Assembly (NCBI GenBank): GCA_028696495.1
Contig: JAQVGY010000011.1
Location: 1 to 17,878 of the forward strand
Source of the DNA: Atribacterota bacterium
Lineage (GTDB): Bacteria; Atribacterota; Phoenicimicrobiia; Phoenicimicrobiales; Stramentimicrobiaceae
Reading direction: 5' to 3'
DNA: 17,878 nt
Both the position numbers and the translations under genes were made by a program. Positions 8,451 to 15,393 of this stretch are shown piece after piece. The notes below the pieces were generated by a model. That model saw nothing but the letters and a program-made list of their open reading frames with translations, did not search any database and was not told the DNA's origin. Position 1 is the first letter of the stretch. The number at the start of each line of letters is the position of its first letter.

Positions 8451-8516
8451 AAGAATATTTAAAAAATAATTGAAAATACGAAAAATGTCAGTATAATCTC
8501 AGTCAATTAATGATTA

Positions 8517-10400
8517 TTATATCTTTTTTGCTCTTTTTAATTTCTCCAGGTTAATCATTAAGGCGGTAATGTCAGAAGGGGTGATTCCTGGTATTCTGCT
8601 GGCTTGACCCAGGGATAATGGTCTTATTTCCGAAAATCTTTCTCGCCCCTCATGTGAGATTCCATAAACCTGAGAATAATCGGTATCTGCCGGGATTTTA
8701 TAATTTTCATTCTTTTTAAATCTTCTAACTTCCTCTTCCTGCCTGGCTATATACCCGGAGTATTTTACTTGAATTTCCACCTGACTGATTACTTCTGAGT
8801 TTAACTGTGGTCTTTGCTCATCTAAAATCGCGGTATTACTATAATTTAAACCGGGACGGGTAAGCAAATCTGCTAAGGTTACCTGTTTTTGAATGGGCGG
8901 AGTATTTAAATTTTCCAGTTTCTTATTGGTTTCTTCATCGGGATATATCTTTAAATTATTTAGTCTTTCTATTTCTCTTTCTACAGCTTCTTTTTTTGCT
9001 AAAAATTTCTGATATCTCTCCTCTGAGATTAAGCCATATTTATAACCATATGGTGTTAACCTCAAATCAGCATTATCCTGCCGCAGTAAAAGGCGGTATT
9101 CTGCCAGACCGGTTCTCAGCCGATATGGCTCGGTGACACCTTTGGTAACCAGGTCGTCTATGGCTACGGCAATATAGGCTTCTGAGCGATCCAGAATGAA
9201 AGGTTCTTCTTTGTTTAGCAGCTGAACCGAATTAATTCCTGCAATCAGACCCTGTTCCGCAGCCTCCTCATAACCAGATGTTCCATTAACCTGACCTGCT
9301 AAAAATAGACCCTTAATCTTTTTAGTCTCCAGGGAATATTTTAGCTGAAAAGGTAGAATTATATCATATTCTATGGCATATCCATATCGAACAATTTCAC
9401 AATTTTCTAATCCCCCAACAGTATGCAAAGCCTCCAGCTGGGCAACCGGGGGAAGGCTGGTAAAGAATCCCTGTACATAAATCTCATCACTGGTAACACT
9501 TTCCGGTTCCAGAAATAGTTGATGGGTATTATGGTGTGGAAAACGAACAATCTTATCCTCAATGGTGGGGCAATATCTTGCAGCAGTACTGTCTGTAGTA
9601 CCGCTGACCAGTGCTACCTGGTCAAGATATTTTTCAATTACATGCTGAGTATTCATATTGGTTCGGGCAATATAGACATTGTGTTCATGATAAATCTTCT
9701 TTTCTGAATCGAAGGAGAAGGAAAGTGGTTCACCGGCGCTTTTCTGTTCCTCTAATTCAGAAAAATCAACACTTTTCCTGCGAATTCGTGGCGGGGTAGA
9801 GGTATTAAAACGAGTTGTTTTAAAATCTAACTCTTTAAGCTGATTAGCCAGTTCAATAGAAGCCAGCTCTCCGGCGCGTCCTGCACTATAACATATCTTT
9901 CCAATATAAATTTTTCCATCCAGGAAGGTGCCGGCAGTTAAGATAACAGCAGGTGCATAAAGATGCATACCGCTCTGAGTAATAACTCCCTCAATACTAT
10001 CCTTGTTAATCAATAACTGGCAGACCATCTCCTGAAGCAAAGTTAAGTTTGGCTGTTTTTCAATGGTCTTCAACATCTCTTCTACATACTTATTCTTATC
10101 CACCTGAGCCCTTAATGCCCACATAGCAGGTCCTTTGCTGGTATTGAGCATACGAATATGCAGGGTACACTTATCAGTATTTTGAGCCAACTCCCCACCC
10201 AGGGCATCAATCTCCCTTGCTACATGTCCTTTCCCCGGGCCACCGATAGCAGGGTTACAGGGCAGTAGTGCAATATTATCCACATTGGAGGTAATAAGTA
10301 ATGTCCTGGCACCACGACGTGCTGCTGCCAGGGCTGCCTCACAACCGGCATGTCCGGCCCCAATAACGATAACATCATATTTAAAATGTGGTATTAACAC
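8517..10400 (-). CDS. mnmG: tRNA uridine-5-carboxymethylaminomethyl(34) synthesis enzyme MnmG
   Basis: With MnmE, this FAD enzyme builds the cmnm5 group on wobble uridine 34 of several tRNAs, using methylene-THF, NADH and glycine or ammonia. I choose GTG at 10400-10398 because GAGGA (complement of 10408-10412) is 7 nt upstream; the product is then 627 residues, the usual length. An in-frame ATG at 10448 would add 16 residues and has no ribosome site. The N-terminus has the dinucleotide-binding motif GAGHAGCEAA, then NPAIGGPGKGH, the first MnmG signature around RYCPTIEDK, and the second, GQVNGTSGYEEAAEQG. The C-terminal helical domain for MnmE/tRNA binding ends normally. mnmE is not adjacent. 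Its upstream region abuts the REP repeat. Confidence 0.95.
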   Translation of the reverse strand: MLIPHFKYDVIVIGAGHAGCEAALAAARRGARTLLITSNVDNIALLPCNPAIGGPGKGHVAREIDALGGELAQNTDKCTLHIRMLNTSKGPAMWALRAQVDKNKYVEEMLKTIEKQPNLTLLQEMVCQLLINKDSIEGVITQSGMHLYAPAVILTAGTFLDGKIYIGKICYSAGRAGELASIELANQLKELDFKTTRFNTSTPPRIRRKSVDFSELEEQKSAGEPLSFSFDSEKKIYHEHNVYIARTNMNTQHVIEKYLDQVALVSGTTDSTAARYCPTIEDKIVRFPHHNTHQLFLEPESVTSDEIYVQGFFTSLPPVAQLEALHTVGGLENCEIVRYGYAIEYDIILPFQLKYSLETKKIKGLFLAGQVNGTSGYEEAAEQGLIAGINSVQLLNKEEPFILDRSEAYIAVAIDDLVTKGVTEPYRLRTGLAEYRLLLRQDNADLRLTPYGYKYGLISEERYQKFLAKKEAVEREIERLNNLKIYPDEETNKKLENLNTPPIQKQVTLADLLTRPGLNYSNTAILDEQRPQLNSEVISQVEIQVKYSGYIARQEEEVRRFKKNENYKIPADTDYSQVYGISHEGRERFSEIRPLSLGQASRIPGITPSDITALMINLEKLKRAKKI

Positions 10401-10488
10401 TTGTTCATCCTCAAAGACAACTATTGCTTCAATTAAAAAAGATAACATATTTTGAATTATTTTGCACTTTTTTCTTTCCTAATTTTTT

Positions 10489-10518
10489 TGTATAAAGTGT
10501 AAAGGGGTCAGGTCTCAA
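10489..10518 (-). promoter_or_regulatory. Candidate mnmG promoter with a REP-derived -35
   Basis: On the minus strand TTGAGA (complement of 10513-10518) and TATACA (complement of 10489-10494) are 18 nt apart. The -35 lies inside the 25-nt REP copy. The leader to the GTG start would be about 80 nt. Moderate match only. Confidence 0.4.
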
Positions 10519-10528
10519 CATTTGACAT
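10504..10528 (+). repeat. REP copy 1 (left, single)
   Basis: A 25-nt sequence beginning GGGGTCAGGTCTC and ending TTTGACAT. It is identical to 11528-11552 and to the reverse complement of 11562-11586. Here it is a lone half without an inverted partner. Its tail supplies TTGACA. Confidence 0.9.
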
Positions 10529-10550
10529 AACTCATTGGCGATGCTAATAT
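10522..10550 (+). promoter_or_regulatory. Transposase promoter formed with the REP end
   Basis: TTGACA at 10522-10527, part of the REP copy, and TAATAT at 10545-10550 are spaced exactly 17 nt. The predicted start point is about 10557, which is the A of the transposase ATG. No Shine-Dalgarno site precedes that ATG, so a leaderless mRNA is implied. Confidence 0.6.
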
Positions 10551-10556
10551 TCATTT

Positions 10557-11522
10557 ATGGCCAGACCATTACGTATCTCTTATGAAAACGCTATTTACCA
10601 TATTACCTCCAGAGGGCATCGAAAGGAAAAGATCTTCTATGATGGTGCAGATAGGAGGACATTTCTTCGCAAATTAAATGAGACTTTCCAAAAGTATGAC
10701 ATTACTTGTTATGCTTATTGTCTGATGGACAACCATTACCATCTATTTATCAAAACAACAAAACCAAACATTTCCCAAGCCTTACATTATTTGAACACCT
10801 CTTATGCCAATTGGTTTCGAACTCGCTACTCTCTTACTGGTTCGGTATTTCAAGGTCGTTTCAATTCTATCCTAATAGATGCAGACAATTATGCTCTTAT
10901 TCTATCAGCATATATTCACCTGAATCCTATGCGGGCGGGAATAGTAAACAGATTGGAAGACTATCCTTGGAGTAGCTACCTCGACTATATAAATATAAGA
11001 AAATCTAGTTTGGATAATTTAGATAAATCTTTAGTTTTGAATTACTTTTCTCCCGATTATAATTCATCAGCCATAGAATATCAGAAATATATCTCTCATA
11101 ATCACTCTTTAGCCGATCCTCTAAAACAAAGCTATTGTAACATTGCCCTGGGGAAAGATGATTTTATTAAAAAGATAGAAGCTATAATTGAAGATCAGAA
11201 AGTCTCAAGAGAGATACCGTTAACCCGTTTAAAAAATACATATAGCCCCGAAGAGATAATTAAAAAAGTATGCCTGGTAAATCAGATTGAAAAGGATAAA
11301 TTGTTGAGTAAGGGAAGGGGTAATGTCTATCGAAACCTTACACTATATTTAATAAAAACTTTAACCCCGCTTAAACTTGCAGAAATTGGCGAAATGTTTG
11401 CAATGGACTATTCAGCAGTGTCTCAAGCAGTAAAAAGGTTTGAACAGAAATGCAATAAAGATAAAGAGATTGATAAAATGAGAGAAAAAGTCATTGAATC
11501 ATTAAAAGATAATAATAGTTAG
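10557..11522 (+). CDS. REP-associated tyrosine (HUH, Y1) transposase with DnaA-like C-terminal domain
   Basis: A 321-residue protein of the IS200-like transposase/RAYT group (COG1943 type), expected to nick and rejoin single-stranded REP hairpins. The N-terminal half shows YHITSRGH, the HUH pair His60-Tyr-His62 within MDNHYHLF, and AYIHLNPMRAG, where Tyr119 is the likely nucleophile. The C-terminal part (about 225-300) resembles DnaA domain IV: a basic helix, LKLAEIGEMF, then MDYSAVSQAV as the recognition helix. It could read double-stranded REP sequence. Family members of about 150-220 residues lack this tail; longer ones with it are known. ATG at 10557 has no ribosome site. The gene is full length with intact motifs, so it may be active. 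Its stop codon is 3 nt before the right hairpin. Confidence 0.9.
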   Translation: MARPLRISYENAIYHITSRGHRKEKIFYDGADRRTFLRKLNETFQKYDITCYAYCLMDNHYHLFIKTTKPNISQALHYLNTSYANWFRTRYSLTGSVFQGRFNSILIDADNYALILSAYIHLNPMRAGIVNRLEDYPWSSYLDYINIRKSSLDNLDKSLVLNYFSPDYNSSAIEYQKYISHNHSLADPLKQSYCNIALGKDDFIKKIEAIIEDQKVSREIPLTRLKNTYSPEEIIKKVCLVNQIEKDKLLSKGRGNVYRNLTLYLIKTLTPLKLAEIGEMFAMDYSAVSQAVKRFEQKCNKDKEIDKMREKVIESLKDNNS

Positions 11523-11525
11523 CAA

Positions 11526-11588
11526 TAGGGGTCAGGTCTCAACATTTGACATTTCTCTTTAATGTCAAATGTTGAGACCTGACCCCTA
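11526..11588. repeat. REP palindrome: 28-bp perfect hairpin
   Basis: Bases 11526-11553 pair perfectly with 11561-11588 around a 7-nt loop (tctcttt). Each arm contains the 25-nt REP unit. The hairpin starts 3 nt after the transposase stop and ends about 30 nt before surE. It could also terminate or stabilise transcripts from both sides, though no T-run follows. Confidence 0.9.
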
Positions 11589-11618
11589 GTCTTAAATATT
11601 TTTTAAAGGTTTTGTTAT

Positions 11619-12383
11619 ATGCGGATACTGGTAACCAATGATGATGGAACAGAAGACAAAGGTTTACAGGAGCTAATAACATCAATCTCAGATAAGCATG
11701 AAATATTTGTAGTAGCTCCTGATAAGAGATATTCTGGCTTCAGCGGAGCGGTTACCTTTTATAAAACAATATCAGTTGAAAAATATCCACTTAATTTAGG
11801 AGAGAAGGAGTCTTATAAGGTATCCGGCACCCCGGCTGATTGTATTATTATTGCCCTGGATGAGCTGATTGGCCCGGTAGATTTAGTTATTTCAGGAATA
11901 AATGATGAACCAAATTTAGGAGATGATATACGCTTTTCGGCTACTCTGGGCGCCTGTCGTGAGGCGGCTTTTTCCGATGTTCCTGCAATAGCTCTATCCC
12001 TCGATTATGGCTCAGATAAAAAATATTACCAGAGTGTCACTGGTTTTTTAAAAATATTATTGGATAAATGGGACTCAATGAAAATTCCAAAAGAGGTCTA
12101 TTTAAATATCAATTGCCCCAATGTGCCAATTACAAAAATAAAAGGGGCTTTATTTGTTCCAACAGGAAGATGTCGTTACAGAGATAGAGTTCAAATAGTT
12201 GATGGTAAATCACAACAAATCTACAAAATTTATGGAACAAAAATTGAGGAAAAAGAAGAAGGCACAGACTCCTGGGCAGTTGATAATAATTATATTGCCA
12301 TCACCCCTCTACATAGAGACCAGACTGACAGAGCAACCCTCTCACGCTTGAAAAAGCAAAAATTTAGTTTATACAATTATTAA
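11619..12383 (+). CDS. surE: SurE-family 5'/3'-nucleotidase
   Basis: A metal-dependent cytosolic phosphatase acting on nucleoside 5'- and 3'-monophosphates, with roles in survival under stress. At 254 residues it matches the family. The N-terminus gives TNDDG with metal ligands Asp8 and Asp9, then APDKRYSGFSGA with the ligand Ser, and SGINDEPNLGDDI with the ligand Asn. The following segment reads FSATLGACREA where the family usually has YSGTVGAAREG, and SGIND-E replaces the commoner SGINHG, so it is a divergent but probably active member. The ATG is preceded by AAAGG at 11605-11609. It sits just after the REP hairpin and may be transcribed through it or from an unseen promoter. Confidence 0.88.
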   Translation: MRILVTNDDGTEDKGLQELITSISDKHEIFVVAPDKRYSGFSGAVTFYKTISVEKYPLNLGEKESYKVSGTPADCIIIALDELIGPVDLVISGINDEPNLGDDIRFSATLGACREAAFSDVPAIALSLDYGSDKKYYQSVTGFLKILLDKWDSMKIPKEVYLNINCPNVPITKIKGALFVPTGRCRYRDRVQIVDGKSQQIYKIYGTKIEEKEEGTDSWAVDNNYIAITPLHRDQTDRATLSRLKKQKFSLYNY

Positions 12384-12455
12384 ATTTGTAATTTTTGGTT
12401 TTTAGCTAAAAAGTTTTTAATGATAAAAAATAATGGAGCGAACTCTTTTTATTAT

Positions 12456-12463
12456 GTTATAAT
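12456..12463 (+). promoter_or_regulatory. Extended -10 promoter for the SYLF gene
   Basis: Bases 12455-12463 read TGTTATAAT, within a 13-nt block (12451-12463) identical to the one before msrAB. No good -35 is seen, which suits an extended -10. The leader to the ATG at 12525 would be about 55 nt. After surE, TTTTTAG at 12399-12405 and CTAAAAA at 12406-12412 form a 14-nt perfect palindrome of unknown role. Confidence 0.5.
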
Positions 12464-12524
12464 TTTATAATCATTATAGAGGATAAGAAGTTCAAAATGT
12501 TTATTATTAATACAGGAGGTTTGT

Positions 12525-13235
12525 ATGAAAATAAAAGTACCGGGGAAAATAATTTTATTATTGATACTATCTCTTTTTTTAACGACATTTTTACCCTCAA
12601 AAGCTATCCTTGCTGCATCTGAAACCCCTCACGAGATTATCAAAGAGACTACAGAAGCCCTGAAAGATATGGATATAGCATTAGACAGTGGGATGTTTAG
12701 AAGTGTTTTGAAAAGGGCAAAAGGGGTAGCCATTTTCCCTTCTCTTACTGAAATAGCACTACTGGGAGTTGGCGGATTTAGTGGTGAAGGACTTGTCCTT
12801 AGAAGGGATTTTGAAACAGGCATCTGGTATGGGCCTGCTTTTTTAAAGATTAGTGCTTTGGGTGTAGGCGCTAAAATTGGTATTCAAAATGTTGATTTAC
12901 TACTGGTAATCAATGATTCAGATGGCCTTGATGCATTCATGAAGAAGACTTTTAAATTTGGAGGGACTCTTGCCTGGACTGTTGGTCCATTAGGAAGGTC
13001 TGTTTCAGCTGAAATTGACTCTGATTTGACAGCTCCTATCTTTTCTTATTCTATAACGAAGGGTCTTTATTTTGATGCAGGTTCACTTCAAGGTTCTACC
13101 ATTAAAGCATATACCGCTGCCAATAAAACGTTCTGGGGAGAGGAACTTTCTAACCGTACTATTTTAGAGGAGATGGTAGTAAATAATCAAGATGTTTTAA
13201 AACTCTGTGATTATATTGAAAATATTAGTGATTAA
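12525..13235 (+). CDS. Secreted SYLF-domain (Ysc84-like) protein
   Basis: 236 residues with a signal peptide (about 1-30, ending near AILAAS) and a SYLF domain over nearly all of the mature part. Signs are AKGVAIFPSL, a Gly-rich stretch ending SGEGLVL, GIWYGPAFLKI, then DLLLVIND and KTFWGEELS. SYLF domains bind phosphoinositides and actin in eukaryotes; in bacteria they occur as exported proteins of unknown function, possibly lipid binding. CAGGAGG about 7 nt before the ATG is a strong ribosome site. It appears to be a single-gene unit. The bacterial role cannot be read from the sequence. Confidence 0.85.
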   Translation: MKIKVPGKIILLLILSLFLTTFLPSKAILAASETPHEIIKETTEALKDMDIALDSGMFRSVLKRAKGVAIFPSLTEIALLGVGGFSGEGLVLRRDFETGIWYGPAFLKISALGVGAKIGIQNVDLLLVINDSDGLDAFMKKTFKFGGTLAWTVGPLGRSVSAEIDSDLTAPIFSYSITKGLYFDAGSLQGSTIKAYTAANKTFWGEELSNRTILEEMVVNNQDVLKLCDYIENISD

Positions 13236-13727
13236 GCAGTAGTTGAAATGAAATAGATGATTATAGAGACCACACATTATCTTTTTATACAATATCAATA
13301 ATATTTAAAGGTAAGGTATGTATTATTTACTGGCATAAAGCGCAAAGAATGAATTTGCATAGTTTTTTCAGTAAATATTGTTAAAGAATATCTTTTTATG
13401 AATAATAGTTTTGTTTGTTATTAATATTATTGATATCAAAATAAGACCATTAGAAAGAATTAAAAGGTAGGCTCTTAAAACAATTTTCGATATTTTTAAT
13501 GTATACAAATATAAGAATAATTAATATAATCATAATATAGAATATTTTAGAATAATCGACACATATGCATAAGTTACTTCGATAACTCAAAAATACTGAG
13601 ATATTTGTTTTCCTGCAGAGGCAAAAAAGGAGGGATGGCGGCGCTTCTAAATGTAAAGCTCTTGTTGTTAAATTGGATAAAAATAACCTGTTACTATTTT
13701 AGTATTTTTAAAAAAATAGAGGAACTT
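13236..13727. other. AT-rich gap with a 14-nt inverted repeat
   Basis: No convincing gene. ATATCAATAATATT at 13292-13305 and its exact reverse complement at 13423-13436 flank 117 nt. The 11-mer TATCTTTTTAT occurs in direct orientation just outside the left arm and inside the pair. TATAAT at 13525-13530 could serve the decarboxylase operon but lacks a good -35. At 13628-13633 a consensus AGGAGG lies only 1 nt before an in-frame ATG (13635), too close for normal initiation. Confidence 0.5.
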
Positions 13728-14528
13728 ATGAAAGGGAGATTTAAATTTCAAGATAACTATGTCTACAAGATGCCTGCCCATTTTGGCGGACATGAATTTT
13801 TTCCAGTCAGGGTAGCATACCATGATATGACTGGAATTAACGTACAGTACGAGACTGACCCTGATGTGTTATTACAATATATCCCGGAACTATTCGAACT
13901 CCTGGAACCGGTAGTTAATATACAGTTCAATAACTGTCGTGATGTAGAATGGATGTCGGGCGGGGAGTACCGATTGGTTCAGGTTACTGCTCCTGTTAAA
14001 TTCATTGGTAATTCCGAAGGCTTAAAAGGGGACTATGCCCTGGTAGTCTGGGAAAACTTAACCTGTCCCATCATTGGGGGAAGGGAAGAAGATGGAATAC
14101 CAAAGATATTTGCTGATATTGCCACAGAACGCCATAGTGGTGATTACTGGTTTACAGCAGCGAGCTATGAGAGCAATACCTTCCTCAAAATAGATTTTAC
14201 CAGGAAAGCCGAAGTCTCTCAAAGTGATATTGATAAAATAAATGAAAATCCTAAAATTAATCTATTCGGTTGGCGTATCCTGCCCAATCTGGGTAAGGGC
14301 GGCAATGCCATAAGCCAGGCTACGCTTTATCCACAGGAGGCAATCACCAAGAAGATGTGGGTAGGTGAAGGAACTATTAAATGGAATGTACCCAAACAAG
14401 AGGAGCACCCCCTGCAGGCTCATATTATCAAGGCGCTGGCAGATTTGCCCATTCTGAAATACACCAGTGTCAACATGATGAAAGCCTCAGCTCAGCTCAA
14501 TGTTGGTGACTCAAGAGTACTATCTTAA
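13728..14528 (+). CDS. Acetoacetate decarboxylase (ADC) family protein
   Basis: A 266-residue protein matching the ADC fold, from a start KGRFKFQ through MPAHFGG to the end. ADC decarboxylates acetoacetate to acetone by a Schiff base on Lys. The family motif is present as GREEDGIPKIFADI, where Lys126 (codon 14103-14105) aligns with the catalytic Lys; the second adjacent Lys seen in Clostridium ADC is Ile here. The family also contains relatives with other aldolase-like or hydrolase activities, so the substrate is not fixed. I chose ATG 13728, with AGAGGA at 13718-13723, because family members begin here; the frame is open back to TTG 13605 and ATG 13635, which would add an odd hydrophobic stretch. 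First gene of a tight operon with the SDR (30 nt). Confidence 0.8.
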   Translation: MKGRFKFQDNYVYKMPAHFGGHEFFPVRVAYHDMTGINVQYETDPDVLLQYIPELFELLEPVVNIQFNNCRDVEWMSGGEYRLVQVTAPVKFIGNSEGLKGDYALVVWENLTCPIIGGREEDGIPKIFADIATERHSGDYWFTAASYESNTFLKIDFTRKAEVSQSDIDKINENPKINLFGWRILPNLGKGGNAISQATLYPQEAITKKMWVGEGTIKWNVPKQEEHPLQAHIIKALADLPILKYTSVNMMKASAQLNVGDSRVLS

Positions 14529-14558
14529 TAAATCATTATCTTAAAGAAGGAGAATAGT

Positions 14559-15365
14559 ATGACAGACTATTTTAAAGATAAAGTGGCTGTGGTAACAGGA
14601 GCTGCCTCCGGTATTGGATTAGGGCTAACTGAGCATCTGCTTAAAAGGGGAGCCAGCTCTGTATTTATGGGTGATTTTAACCAGGAGAATCTTGAGAAAG
14701 AAGGAAAGCGCCTCAATGATGAATTCCCTGGCAAAGCACATCCTTTGTTAACTGATGTGACTAAACTAGAGCAGGTAGAAAGTCTTATTAAGAAAGCTAA
14801 AGATTTTGAAGGACATCTTGATTTTGTATTTAACAATGCCGGTATGGGCATGACCTTGCCTGTCGAGCAGATCACCTTTGATATATGGAAAATGATTATT
14901 GACCTCAATTTATGGGGAGTTATCTACGGTACCTATACAGCTATTCCCATTATGAGAGAACAGGGATTCGGTCATATTGTTAACACTGCCTCGATAGCCG
15001 GGTGTGTCCCCATTCCCTATCAGGCAGTATATGCTGCCACAAAGAGTGCAGTTATATCTATGACCGAAAGCCTGCAATATGAATTAGAGGTAGAAGGTTT
15101 ACAATTCAGTGTATTCTGCCCTGGCAATGTTATCACTGCTATATTTGGAGATTTAACTCCACCACCTGATGCTATCACAGTAGATGAAGCCGTGGGCTAT
15201 ATCTTTCAGGAATTAGAGAAAAAGTCTCTTTCAATCATCTTCCCACAGAATATGCGTGATATTGATAAATATTACAGGGAAAATAGGCCAGAGTTTGATA
15301 AAGTGGCGCGTGCGCTGGCTGCAGAACGACGTGAAAACTATCGCACTAAAGGGACTTATTTTTAG
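14559..15365 (+). CDS. Short-chain dehydrogenase/reductase (SDR)
   Basis: A 268-residue classical SDR. The Rossmann cofactor motif TGAASGIG is at residues 13-20, with Asp at the end of the second strand (MGDF), which hints at NAD(H) preference. NNAG is at 92-95. The catalytic set is Ser145, Tyr158 and Lys162 (YAATK), with the helix Asn near residue 118. The active-site loop between Ser and Tyr includes CVPIPYQAV. GAAGGAG gives a good ribosome site. Being 30 nt after the decarboxylase and 28 nt before the membrane protein, it is almost surely cotranscribed. A reaction that reduces or oxidises the ketone linked to the decarboxylase is plausible but not shown. Confidence 0.9.
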   Translation: MTDYFKDKVAVVTGAASGIGLGLTEHLLKRGASSVFMGDFNQENLEKEGKRLNDEFPGKAHPLLTDVTKLEQVESLIKKAKDFEGHLDFVFNNAGMGMTLPVEQITFDIWKMIIDLNLWGVIYGTYTAIPIMREQGFGHIVNTASIAGCVPIPYQAVYAATKSAVISMTESLQYELEVEGLQFSVFCPGNVITAIFGDLTPPPDAITVDEAVGYIFQELEKKSLSIIFPQNMRDIDKYYRENRPEFDKVARALAAERRENYRTKGTYF

Positions 15366-15393
15366 TGTCAAAAAGACTGATTGAGGGTATAAA

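Larger units (their letters stand above)
10504..11588 (+). mobile_element. REP-associated tyrosine transposase (RAYT) unit
   Basis: The unit comprises a 25-nt repeat on the left (10504-10528), one HUH transposase gene, and on the right the same repeat in direct orientation (11528-11552) followed at once by its inverted copy (11562-11586). This is the usual arrangement of a RAYT gene beside its cognate palindromic repeats. No target duplication is recognisable, as expected for HUH single-strand transposition. It lies between the 5' end of mnmG and surE and breaks no gene. Boundaries are defined by the repeats only. Confidence 0.75.

Noticed and set aside
8467..8509. TAATTGA / TCAATTA inverted repeat between folD and mnmG as a bidirectional terminator
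   Set aside because: Seven AT-rich pairs with a 29-nt loop are too weak to call a terminator.
10446..10448. ATG as mnmG start
   Set aside because: It would add 16 residues not typical of MnmG and has no Shine-Dalgarno; the GTG at 10400 has GAGGA at good spacing.
14567..14908. 113-codon open frame on the minus strand
   Set aside because: Antisense shadow of the SDR N-terminal coding region, where all catalytic and cofactor motifs are intact on the plus strand.
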